The position numbers and the translations under genes are program-made. From assembly GCA_000708835.1 (NCBI GenBank), contig DF237791.1:1-28942 (forward strand): a stretch of DNA of 28,942 nucleotides. The letters are read 5' to 3'. Below, piece by piece: positions 1 through 10,300 of this stretch; position 1 is the first letter of the stretch; every line of letters begins with the position of its first letter. The notes beneath the pieces were generated by a model. The model had not been told where the DNA came from and did no database searches. It saw only the letters and a list, made by a program, of their open reading frames with translations. The stretch is from Klebsormidium nitens. Lineage: Eukaryota; Streptophyta; Klebsormidiophyceae; Klebsormidiales; Klebsormidiaceae.

Positions 1-134
1 GCCCTATCAGACTCTGAGTCAGAGATGAGCTTGCTGGAGGATGCATGACGAAGACGGTGATTCGGGTGAAGGCGTTGCCTTGACAAGACGCGTTGACCAG
101 ATGCAAGAAGGCGGCCTGCTTGCATTGTATCACC
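1..134 (+). other. GCP4 upstream leader, possibly the tail of a preceding gene
   Basis: This is the short stretch before the GCP4 start codon. From position 1, frame 1 is open to a TGA at 46-48 and reads an acidic, serine-rich end (ALSDSESEMSLLEDA). That would suit the C-terminus of a gene entering from the left on the same strand, but 15 residues are too few to identify it. If it is real, only about 86 bp separate the two genes, and the GCP4 promoter would lie inside or downstream of that gene. A 13-bp palindrome CTCTGAGTCAGAG lies in the same stretch. Confidence 0.2.
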
Positions 135-3100
135 ATGTTGCACGAGCTCCTCCTTGCTCTGGTGGGATGCACTGGGGACGTGTTTGTTGACACGCATAGC
201 GAAGCTCACAAGCTCGGGCGCCCCAACTCCAGCATTCTGGATGAGGCCACCCTGGCTGAGCCGGCAAGCTGCCCCATCAAGCTGGCCCCTGACATTGACT
301 TTGTGTCAGAGTCTGAGAGGTGGGAACAGTGATCTCAAGTAACCTCGTTCAGACAATTTCGAAGTCCTTCATCTCGAAGCAGGTTAATAGCAGCCGTTCT
401 TGATGTATTTTCCTACTTATTGAAGCTCTTTTCGCAGGCAACATGTTGGCTAGACTTCTATTCTGAAACCTGCAAGTGGCGTAACCCACGTGGTTCCAGG
501 GGACTTATTCACATTTCAAAATAGGCCCCACAGAGAACGCAATATTATCACCAGAACTTATTACTACCATTCATCGTTCAAGCCTGTGAACCACCACTGC
601 AGGTCGGTGCTCAACCGCCTGGTCTGGCTGGGCTACTTGTACCGAGAACTTGAATTGTTCTCCAGTCACGAGCAAGGCATAGGGACCGATGCATTGGGGC
701 AGCCAGACAGAGATGGGGGTGGGAGCATGTACCAGCGCGCTCTGGCCACGGGGCTTGCGGAAGTGCTGGCAGTGTACCGCTCTGCAATCCTGCAGCTGGA
801 GCAAGATGCGCTGTCTGAGACGGCGCCGGTGCTGTCCACCGTCACGCAGGCTATGCACCAGGTGAGGGCCCCTGCAGAGAAGGTTGGAAGACCCCAGGAT
901 CATTGATTGGATTTGTCAGAGGTGGCTGCTTGTATGGCATTGGAGAATAATCCCAACAGCTCACCTTCAAGTACTACCGGCATGCTTGTGTGCTGAGAAC
1001 ATAGATCACATTGCCCCCCTTGAAGATTATTTCACCTTCATACCTTTATTGTGTCTGACCTAGGACCTAGCCCTCTTATTCTGGCCCATGCTGACAGAAC
1101 GTGCCCGTGCAGTTTGAGGTGGTTCTTCCCCCTCTGGCCTCCTTGGTGTGGGCCGTCCAGCGGGGCGGTGTGAAGGGGGGCGCGCTGCTGGACCTGCTGT
1201 ACGCCAAGAGCCACTCGGGGGTGCCCCCACTGCAGGCGTGTATGCAGAGGTGAAGCACGACCAGTGCCCCGCACTGCAGTGTTGTGCGTACGTTACGACG
1301 ACTGTCAATAGGTAGTTGACATTGTTAAGTTCTATACCTTGGTGTTCATCAACCATAAGCTGACTGAGTGCAAGGAACTCACTTCCTGGGTTTATAAGAA
1401 AGTTTTTATGATCCTAGGGGGAGGTTTACGCCGCATTGTGAGGAACTGTACTGCTAACTGCATCTCAACAACTGGGACACTTTGATTCCGAGGAGTTCTG
1501 GAGATTGGCGAATCTAACAGGGGACTTTGTTTCGCTCCTTTAGAAAATTAAGGCTCGTAGGTCGCCCTTTCATGTAATCCACCCGTTGATTATGCTTGAA
1601 TATATGCTGTCGTTTGGTCCCCAGGTTGCTGTGGCACTGCCACTGCGTGCTGTACCGCCAGCTGGCAGGCTGGATGGTGCACGGCCTGCTGCACGACCCC
1701 CACGCCGAGTTCTTCGTCGCCAGGTGTGAGAGAGTGGCCCCTGTCGAATATCAATCCATGATTTGGGGAGATGCAAAAGGCTCATAATTCCGAAAAGTGC
1801 ATGGTAAAAGAATTGGAACTGGAGAGCCCCGACATCGCAATTATCTTCGTAGGTCCAGAAAATGCATCTCATCGTTGTACAGAAAAGCCTGTGGCACCTT
1901 CGTTTGACTCGAACATGCTCCTATTGCTGTGCTTTTAGGCACGACAGCGGGCGTGTGCGTCGACGCGAGTCAGTGGACACGACGGGGAAGGCAGGCCAGG
2001 GGCCCCCTCGGGCAGAGGACGACGCCATGCACGACTGGCACTCGGGCTTCACCATTCGTACTGTGAGTCCGTTTCGGTGGCTTACATCAGGCCCTTTGGT
2101 CGGTGTTTGCGTTCGAAAAGTTGCGCACATACGAAAAGGGCGTTTCCAAGGCTGACAGAGTCCTGCTGCTCGACTTTTATCTCCATTTGCAGCGCTTCAT
2201 TTCAGACGTCAGCAAAACATTCCTATTTTGCACATTGTTACAACATTCCTGTTCATGTCCTGCCCGTCGTAGACCATCACTCGCCGGCGCCTGTCAATCA
2301 CTGGTCCGCCTGTGTGTTGCCTGGAACGGATGGAAAGAGAACAGGGACTCCCGGTGGACTCTCCGAGTACCCCCTTTACTAAAACCCCAGCGATCGACTC
2401 AAGGGTGTTCTCAAAAACTTTGACTGTCGATCGTAGAGAGTTATATTCAGGTGGGGAGTCTAAATTCGGCTTGGAAGTCCATGTTCTCCATCCATCCGTT
2501 ATGCCTGCCTGCAGCCCATGCTCCCCTCCTACATCTCCCTCCCGATGGCAGAAGCCATTCTCTTCGTCGGCAAGGCGGTGCGCGTGCTGCGCCACCCGAG
2601 CGTCTCCTTCACCAGCCAGGCCGTACCCCCCCTCCAGGCCGCACCCCCCCTCCTCCTCCGCTCCAGCGGGGGCACTCCCTCCCGGCGCATCGCGTCCCCC
2701 GCCCCCCCTGCCGCGCACTCCCCCTCCAAGCTGCGGCTGCCCAGCGCGGGCTACCAGGGCCCCGAGCTGCTGCCGCAGGCGGAGGCCGACAAGTACGGCG
2801 CGCGCATCCGTGAGCTGCAGGCTGCGCCCGTGTTCCATCGGCCGTCCCTCGAGAAGGTCGTGCACACCGTGCGCGCGGGCGCGGCGCACCACCTCTGGCA
2901 GGTAAGCCGCAGCAGACAGGGAATATTCAAAAGCATAATGGCGCTGGCTCTGTCCGGCGTAGAAGGCTGGCGGCCCACGTCTTCTAGAACCTTTTCAACG
3001 GGCGTGTTTGCGAGCAACAGGCGTCTGGTTGCACATAAGCGAAGGGCAGCAGCCGTCTGTACTGCCCGTTCGGAACATTCCGTAGCTGTCGAAGCAATCT

Positions 3101-5708
3101 GTAGCAAGCCCAGGGGCTTTGATGTTCGATGGGCGTCGAGGCTCAAGTATGAACAGCCGTTGGTTCAAAAGATTCCCCCGGGCCGATTTTCGCACACGCT
3201 TTCTGATGCGCTGCTCTGTGGCAAGTGCGCCCCTTTCTTACCCGCTTGTGATCCTGTGGCGTGTGTCGCAGCTGCTGGTCGTCCATGCTGACGTCCGCGG
3301 CCACCTGCGCGCTCTCAAGGACTACTTCTTGCTGGCCAAGGGCGACTTCCTGCAGTGCTTCCTCGAGGAGAGCCGCGCCCTCATGCGCCTGCCCCCGCGC
3401 CCCACCACCGCCGAGGAGGACCTCCGCGTGCCCTGGCAGCAGGTCGGCGCGTGTCCCGCTTTAAGGGACTTCCTCCATTTGTGCTCCCTATGTCGCATGC
3501 CTTCGGATAGGGGCTTTGCGGGAGTCCTATGACCAACCGACATTTTCTGCACGGCCGCCTCTGGTTTGACTCTGTTGGGTCGTGCAGGCGGCCTCCAAGA
3601 CCATCAACGAGGACGACGTCTACTTCCAGCGGGTCAGCGTCAGGTGAGGGGACCGTGACGCTCATCGCGGCGGAGCCATCTGACCGCCAACCTTACTAGA
3701 CTCTTCTGCTGTTGTCGCTTATCAATATTATGAATTTGAGTTTCTGCTTTTTCTGACTTGGAAGAAGGGCGAGAAGCCTTTTCTCGGGCTTGCTTCGACT
3801 CTTCTTTGCGCACTTTTGCGCAGTGGTCAAGTACAATCAAACACTCTGTGGTGTCGTGTTTTGGAGTGCGTGGATATCTTCCAAGTCGCCAAGTTTTGGC
3901 CATGCCAGGTTGCCAGGCCTTGCTGCTGCCACCGTTGCGGCCGGCACTGCGGGGGCAGGGGCCCTGCGCCGGCTGTCCGGTGCCAGCAGCGTGGGCAGCC
4001 CCGGGCCTGGGGGCGCGGCTGAGGGCGGCGGGACGGGGCCCGACGGCTGGGACGCGCTGGCGCTGCAGTACCACGTGGAGTGGCCGCTGCAGCTGCTGCT
4101 CACGCCCGAGGTGCTCGCCAAGTGAGGCCCGCCGTAAGGGCGCGTACGTTCGAGCGCTTCGTAAAATGAGTGGCGCGGAAAGCGTAGGCCGATATGAACG
4201 CTGTTGAGAGGCACAAGCCTTTTTTGACCGTCCGTAAAACTTGAGGGGGTTCGCCAACTCAGTGCGCAATAATCCGAAGCATTTTGGAATTTGCCGATTC
4301 TATCATATGGCAAAGCGGACCCGTTACTGGACCGAATGCCAAGATCAGTGGCGGAGCTTATGCTTTTCGGATTTGGTGCATACGAAGCCCACCGTTTATC
4401 TCCTTGTTGTTGCACCGGGTGTCTGATTGCCAATTCTCGGTTGCCAGGTACAAGAGCGTGTTCCAGTACCTGGTCCGGCTGAAGCGCGTGCAGCTCGCGC
4501 TCGAGTCCGCGTGGGCCACGGCCATGCAGCGCGACAAGGCCGACACCGCCGCCCTGCTGCGCCCGCACGCGGCGCTCCCGCCCGGCGCGCGGCAGGCGGC
4601 CGCGGACCGGCAGCGCGGCCGGCGCACCATGTGGCGCGTGCGGCAGCACATGAGCTACCTCATCACCAACCTCCAGTTCTACATCCAGGTCAGCACTGCG
4701 GCGAGCGGGCGAGCTTTCGTAGCCGGCGCTTGACAATGGGTTTGTTTGGACTCAAATCTTGGGGTGTACAATGTCTCTCCAGCATAAAGCTCGTGTGAGA
4801 GCGTAACTTTCATCGGTGTGAGAAGCTCTGCCTCATGGAAACGGGAGCAGATCGATCACGGAAATCAATGCGCAATTTTCGCTCGACTGTATGCGGATCA
4901 ATAAGAAGCTGGAGCAAGCTCGCTATTGCATCGGCTTGGGGCTTCTGTTCTGCGCTTGTGGGAGTCTGACGCGTTGTTCCGCTGGCGGCCCAGGTGGACG
5001 TGATTGAGGCGCAGTATGCGGTGCTGCAGGAGCGGATCGAGGCCTCCAAGGATTTTGAGGACCTCGCGCGCTTCCATCAAGAGTCAGCGCCCCGCATCCT
5101 CTTGTGCCAAGTCTCATTTTCCCTGCGGCAGCCTTTGACCGTATGGTGCTGAATTTGACGTGTCTGCACTGAGCAATCCTTCCCGTGCTCGTCACAGTCT
5201 TCAAGCTCAGCTACCTCAAGAATCTGCTTGCTTCGTTTCACTCTCAAGTCAGTAGCAGACTTCAACATTCACTACTTTAAAAAATCAGCGAAAATTTTCT
5301 TTCCAGTTCAGATGACGGGATGACCGATTGTGAATCCACCCCCTGACGCCAACCCCCCCCCCGCCCGCTGTCTGCCGCAGGTACTTGCTGGCGCTGATGT
5401 CGCAGTCGTTCTTGGACGTGGGCAGCATCTGGCGCATCCTGGACGGCATCATGGCGCTCTGCTGGCAGCTTGCCGGCCTGCTCGACCACGATGACGTCAC
5501 CGGCGGCGGGCTGGACGGGATCGCGGAGGAGTTTGCGAAGCGCAGCAACTCGCTGTACACCATCCTGCGCAGCCCCAAGCTGGCGGGCAGCCAGCGCGCG
5601 CCCTTCCTGCGCCAGTTCCTGCTGCGCCTCAACTACAACTCCTTCTTCGAGGTGAGGGCCCCGAGCGACGCTGCGCGGTCCCGTGTGTTGACTCTCCATG
5701 AACAATAG
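135..5708 (+). CDS. GCP4: Gamma-tubulin complex component 4 (GCP4/Spc97-Spc98 family)
   Basis: GCP4 is a core subunit of the gamma-tubulin ring complex, which nucleates microtubules. The start MLHELLLALVG is the family signature. Exons: 135-319, 603-861, 1113-1249, 1625-1723, 1939-2062, 2515-2901, 3272-3442, 3588-3643, 3909-4121, 4448-4688, 4994-5082 and 5381-5651, all GT-AG and phase-consistent, giving 744 codons. Recognisable blocks in order are SVLNRLVWLGYLY, the LYRQLAGWMVHGLLHDP grip motif (about residues 205-221), MLPSYISLPMAEAILFVGKAVRVLR (start of exon 6), LKDYFLLAKGDFLQCFLEE, the gamma-tubulin-binding C-terminal half from LQYHVEWPLQLLLTPEVL through KSVFQYLVRLKRVQ, and SQSFLDVGSIWRILDGIM. 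Exon 6 carries a Pro/Ser-rich insert after HPSVSF, a loop that varies in the family. The 3' end is uncertain: reading on after 5651 reaches a stop at 5706-5708 (762 aa), but a good donor (GAG|GTGAGG) sits at 5652, so a last exon may lie further on (see 6042-6110). The gene converges with the helicase. Confidence 0.93.
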
Positions 5709-6041
5709 CATGCACGTTACACCGCGCGAAAGGCTACGTTCGAGAATGACATGCCTTGTCTACCCATAAATGATCAACCCTGAGGCCTACTCTGGCGACG
5801 CCCAAGGACTGATGTTGTCGTACAAGAGAAGTAAGTTCACGGCACCGAGGAGTAATCCTCGTGCTTTGGGTATGCCGACAAGGGGGGCAAGGGCCGAGAG
5901 GCTCTGGAACCTGGCGGGAAATCACTTTTGCTCAAATGCACTGATCTGATGCTGATAAACGCGGGTGGTGAAGAGCCTGCCACCAAGCCATGTCTGAAGG
6001 TAGATTTGGGGAATGAAAGTGGCTCGTCGATTTGCTTACAG

Positions 6042-6110
6042 GCCACTGCTCGAGGAGCGATTGGGCTCCTCCGGCCAAGGACGGCGAGCTTCACAGCTCC
6101 GCAACGATGA
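6042..6110 (+). other. Possible terminal coding exon of GCP4
   Basis: The last well-matched GCP4 exon ends in phase 0 at a strong donor (5652). The best downstream acceptor I see is TTTGCTTACAG ending at 6041. From 6042 the phase-0 frame gives 22 residues (ATARGAIGLLRP..., ending APQR) and a TGA at 6108-6110, for a 766-residue protein. The implied 390-bp intron fits this gene, whose other introns are about 145-450 bp. GCP C-terminal tails are poorly conserved, so the residues themselves give no support. A TGTAA at 6529-6533 could serve as the polyadenylation signal. Confidence 0.3.
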
Positions 6111-7113
6111 GCCGACGTCCACAACGAGCGATCCAAACCTTGAGCCGGCGTCTTGTTGGAAGCCAGGAGCAAAGGCGTGCCGGAAAAGCTGCGGTATAGT
6201 GAACAGAACTTTGGTCGAGATCATATAAACCCTATCGAATAAGTTAGTGCGTCTAGTATCGGTGTGCGTGACAGCCGCGCAGCGCCAGTGGCATAATGTT
6301 CACTTAAGCCAGTCGAATTCAGCACCACCGCTGAAGCATCTTGCCGGCCTCAATGTTATCTTTAATTCTGCCTGCTTGGAATGATGCATTTCAAACCATT
6401 CGATTCTATCAACTTAGCTAGGTGCAAGTAGGATGAAAATGACATTGTGCGCAAGCCTGACGGTTCAGTTCCTTGTGTCCCACCATTGTCAGCGTGCTCA
6501 TGCAGTAGTCATGCATGCAACGAATGCTTGTAACATGCAAATCATGGCTCATTTTGGCATGCGTATAATAGGATGCTACATGCCAGTTCGACCTTGATGC
6601 ACTACGTACTGGCCCACATGCATTATACAATGACAGCTAAAATTTTTCTGATCATTGCATTGCCCTCAGTGTATACGTCACACTGATCGAACGTGTGCCA
6701 GCAACATGTACAGCGCAATGTATACAGAAGGGCCGGCCCCGCCATATGAATTGCCCTAGCTGCGCGCAGCGCCCGGCCCCCGTCCATGTACGTGGTCTCT
6801 TATATAATACGCGTATACGATTTCAAATTTTGGGGGAACTTGTTCATGCGCGTTCAGCTAGGCACATAGGCGGCTGCGCGCGCCGGCGCATGAGGGCACT
6901 ATATAAGCCGTACGGGCACCATCCGGCCATGCATGGTTGATTTGCAATGGTACATTGAATTACCCGGCGTATCCGACTCATGGCAGGAGCTGCTTGGGCA
7001 TGAGCTGCGATCAAGTGCCTTCAGAAAGGCAACTTATCCGCAAACTTGAAACCAAGGCCGCCCGGCCCGAAATGATGCACTGGTCGCCGGCCGTCGGAGC
7101 GGGCCTCCATGGA

Positions 7114-7201
7114 TTAATCAACGGCATCAGAGCTCCTTGTGCGAGCTCTTGCAAGAGCTCGCACAAGGACTCGCACAAGGAGCTCTCATGCCGTTAATTA
7201 A
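7114..7201. repeat. Inverted repeat (hairpin) with a 36-bp perfect palindrome
   Basis: Arms of 32 nt at 7114-7145 and 7170-7201 are complementary with only two mismatches and flank a 24-nt loop. Nested inside, 7134-7169 is a perfect 36-bp palindrome centred at 7151/7152. The 12-mer CTCGCACAAGGA occurs in tandem at 7158-7169 and 7170-7181 and as its complement at 7134-7145, so the left arm can pair with either copy and two alternative hairpins compete. The arms end in TTAAT/ATTAA-type sequence. It lies about 175 bp beyond the stop codon of the minus-strand helicase, possibly in its 3' UTR. It could be a small fold-back element, a transcript-end structure or a small-RNA precursor; the sequence does not decide between these. 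Confidence 0.85.
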
Positions 7202-7376
7202 CGTCGAACTCAAATTTGGTTGAAAGCCTGACACCCACGGGCCTTACCCAGTTAATATCTCCAACGAGAAGCATCTGCTTTTCGGAATCCATACAACAAC
7301 GTCACCACATGCCCTATAGTATTCCGCAACACATTGTCTTTCTGGGCAGACTTTACCTTAAACCGTACGGACGTCC

Positions 7377-10300
7377 TCACAAGAAGTACTTGCCAGGCTG
7401 AATGGGCTGGGCGGACTGGCCCGCCACCGCTGCCTCGAGCAATTTTCTGATCTCTTGCCGAGCCTTCTTGACGGAGCTTTCCGTAGGCCCCTCGATGAAC
7501 AAGTACAGCTTCCGATCCGTCGGCCCCGGCTGCTTCCCAGGGGGGAAGTACTGCCCGCGCGTCGTAATGGCGACCCCCGTGAAGTCGCTGATCTGGCCCA
7601 GGTTCTCCTTGTGGGTCGCCTTCCAGCGCGCGTGCTGCGGGAACTCGTTAATCTCCACCTCCGCCTCATACGTGTCCGCACCCCCGACCTGCGCCTGGAT
7701 TTTGGCCAGCGTCTCCTGCAGATTGATAGCCGCCTGTGCCGCCGCCGCGCGGCTTGCATCGTCCGTTGCGCTGGCCATCAGGTTCGCCGTCAGCTGCTGC
7801 AGCGTCTGCGCCGGCTGCTGCCCCACCGGCAGCCCGTGCTGCGCTGCAATTTGCGCCGCCTTGGCCTGCGCCGTTGCGATCGCCATCGCCAGTGCGGGGT
7901 TGCTAGCCGCGGCCGCCAGCGCCTCCGCCGACGGCCCGGCCACGGGCGCCCCCTCAGCGGCCTTGGCGCTCTCTGCGAGCTGCCGCGCGCGCTGTGCGGC
8001 GTCGTCGAGCGTGCCGCTCTTACGAATCACGCCGCCGTCGTCATCCTCCCCGTCGCTGTCGCTCTTCTCCTCCTCGAAGCCGTACTCGCGCGCCTGCTCC
8101 TTGCGCACGCTCTTGCGCGCCTCCTCCTCCTCCGCGTCGAACTTGAAGCCCGACCCGCCGAAGCCGCTCCCGTGCGTCTGCTCCGTCCCCGCCTTCACCT
8201 TGGCCAGGAAGCCGTCCGCGAGCGCCTTGAGGTCCGCGGGCACCGCCGCCTCGCTCAGCTGCAGCGCCTTGACCAGGTCCGGCGCGTACCGCTCCTCGTC
8301 CTCGCTGATGAACGTGATGGCGGTGCCCTTGTTCCCAGCGCGGCCCGTGCGCCCGACGCGGTGCACGTAGTCTTCGTAGTGGTTGGGCACGTCCATGTTG
8401 ACCACCAGCTGCAGGTCCTTGACGTCCAGCCCGCGCGCGGCCACGCTGGTGGCCACCAGCAGGCTGCACACGTCGGCCTTGAAGTCGGCGAGCGTCGACT
8501 CGCGGTCCTCCTGGTCTTTGCCGCCGTGCAGGCTCAGGCACGGGTAGCCCGCCTTGAGCAGCTCGCGGAAGGTCGCGTCCGCCTTCTCCTGGCTGTGCAC
8601 GAACACCAGGATCTTCCCGCGCTCATACCACTCGCCCAGCAGCTCCAGCAGGCGCGGGAAGCGCTGCTCCTCCGGCCGCAGCTCCACGCTCTGCGCAATG
8701 TCCTTGTTCACCACGCTGCGCCCGCCGATCTGCACCTCCACCGCGCGCCCGCTCAGCACCTTGCGCGCCAGCGTCTCCACGCTGCGCGGGAACGTGGCGC
8801 TGAAGAGCACCGTCTGGCGGTCGGGGCGCGTGTTGCCGATGATGCGCGTGATCTGCGGCTCGAAGCCCATGTCGAACATGCGGTCCGCCTCGTCCATCAC
8901 GAAGTACGTCACGCGCCGCAGGTTCGTCACCTTGCCCGTGCACAGGATGTCGATCATGCGCCCCGGCGTGCACACCACGATCTCCGCCCCGCGCTTGAGC
9001 GAGCCGATCTGGTCTGCCACCCCGGACCCCCCGTACACCGCCACCGCGGTCAGCCCGAGGGAGCGCGTGAAGCGGCGGACGTCCGCGTGAATCTGCTGCA
9101 CCAGCTCGCGCGTGGGCGCCATGATCATGGCGATCGGCCCGTCGCCGGGCGCGAGCGGGGGCTGGTCCAGGATGTGGCGCAGCATGGGCAGCACGAACGC
9201 GAGCGTCTTGCCGGAGCCCGTCTTGGCGATGCCGATGAAGTCGCGGCCGCTCATGATGACGGGCAGCGCCTGCGATTGGATGGGCATCGGCCGCTCCCAC
9301 CCCGCCTTGCGGATGCAGTCCAGCACCTTGGCGGACAGGCCCGCCTGCGTCCACGCCTTGAGCGGCTTGGGCACGTCTTTCCCGCGCATCTTGATGTCCC
9401 CCAGCTCGTGGCGGTACTCCGCCACCTCGGCCGCCGTCATGCGCGCCAGCTCCTTCACCTCGATGTAAAAGTCCTTGCGGAAGGGCGGGTAGTCGATCTT
9501 GCTGTGGTCCACCACCCCCATCTTCTCCACCTTGCTCGCGCGCTTCAGCGTCTTCAGCATGTCGTCCTCGTCGTCTGACCCCCCCGCCTCCTCATCCGAC
9601 GCGCCCGACCCCCCCTCGTCCTCGCTGCCCTCGCCCGGCAAGATGCGCCCCAGCTGCGGGGCCGCCTTCTTGGCCTTCCCGCCCCCAACGCCATTGGCTG
9701 CAAACCTGCCCACCGGCCCCTGAGCGCGCAGCATCCCAAATGCGATGCCACCCGCCTTCTTTGGCAGCAAGCCCCCCCGCACCGCCGCTTTCGGGCCGAC
9801 CAGTGGCTTCTCGTCGGCCTCCTCCTCCTCTTCTTTCTTGACTGGCCGCAAGGGGGGCAAGAAGTCTTGCTCTTCTTCTTTCTTGACTGGCTGCAACGGG
9901 GGCAAAAAGTCTGGCTTCTCGTCTAACTCGGGCTCCATCTTAACGTCGGCCCCCTCCTCCTCCTGCTTGGCTGCCCCCTCCGCCTCGCGCTGCTCCAGCT
10001 TCTGCACCTCGGGCAGCACCTCCGCCGCCATGAATGCGTCCAGCGGGTCAACCTCCTCAGCAGCAGCAGCGTCAGATGTGCCTGCAAGAGGGGGAAGGCA
10101 ATCAGACACTGGCAGCAAACAACAAACCGCCCAATCCCTGATGGCCAACTTGATGTAACTTGCAGCACCTCATGCCGCTTGTCAAGAAGACTCCACACTC
10201 AAATTGTATGAAGTAAACAAGAGCTAGCACTAACCACCTTACAATCATTTCGGAAAGAATGACAAAAAGATCACGGAACGTTTTAGAGGCCATGATGGCA

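Larger units (their letters stand above)
5709..7376. other. Convergent spacer between GCP4 and the PRP5 helicase
   Basis: Apart from the possible GCP4 exon, I recognise no gene here. From about 6250 the sequence becomes richer in A/T and in palindromic words (CATGCATGCA near 6510, TATATAATACGCGTATACG near 6800, CTATATAAG near 6900). Short open frames at 6695-6940 and 6937-7197 have no recognisable product. A TGTAA at 6529-6533 suits the + strand. I spotted no TGTAA on the minus strand between 7377 and about 6050, so the helicase 3' end is unmarked. The hairpin at 7114-7201 is listed separately. Confidence 0.6.

Noticed and set aside
2902-3271. Continuation of GCP4 exon 6 through the next intron (frame open to 3291)
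   Set aside because: The intron has good GT-AG ends, and its 370-nt length would shift exon 7 out of frame. The spliced join restores conserved GCP sequence.
6695-7197. Small genes preceded by TATATAA words near 6800 and 6900
   Set aside because: TATATA words are frequent in this AT-rich spacer, and the short frames that follow encode nothing recognisable and lack coding-like composition.
7455-9578. A 707-codon + strand open frame opposite the PRP5 helicase
   Set aside because: It is the antisense shadow of a GC-rich conserved coding exon: its translation is Arg/Leu/His/Val-rich with no domain, whereas the opposite strand carries every DEAD-box motif.
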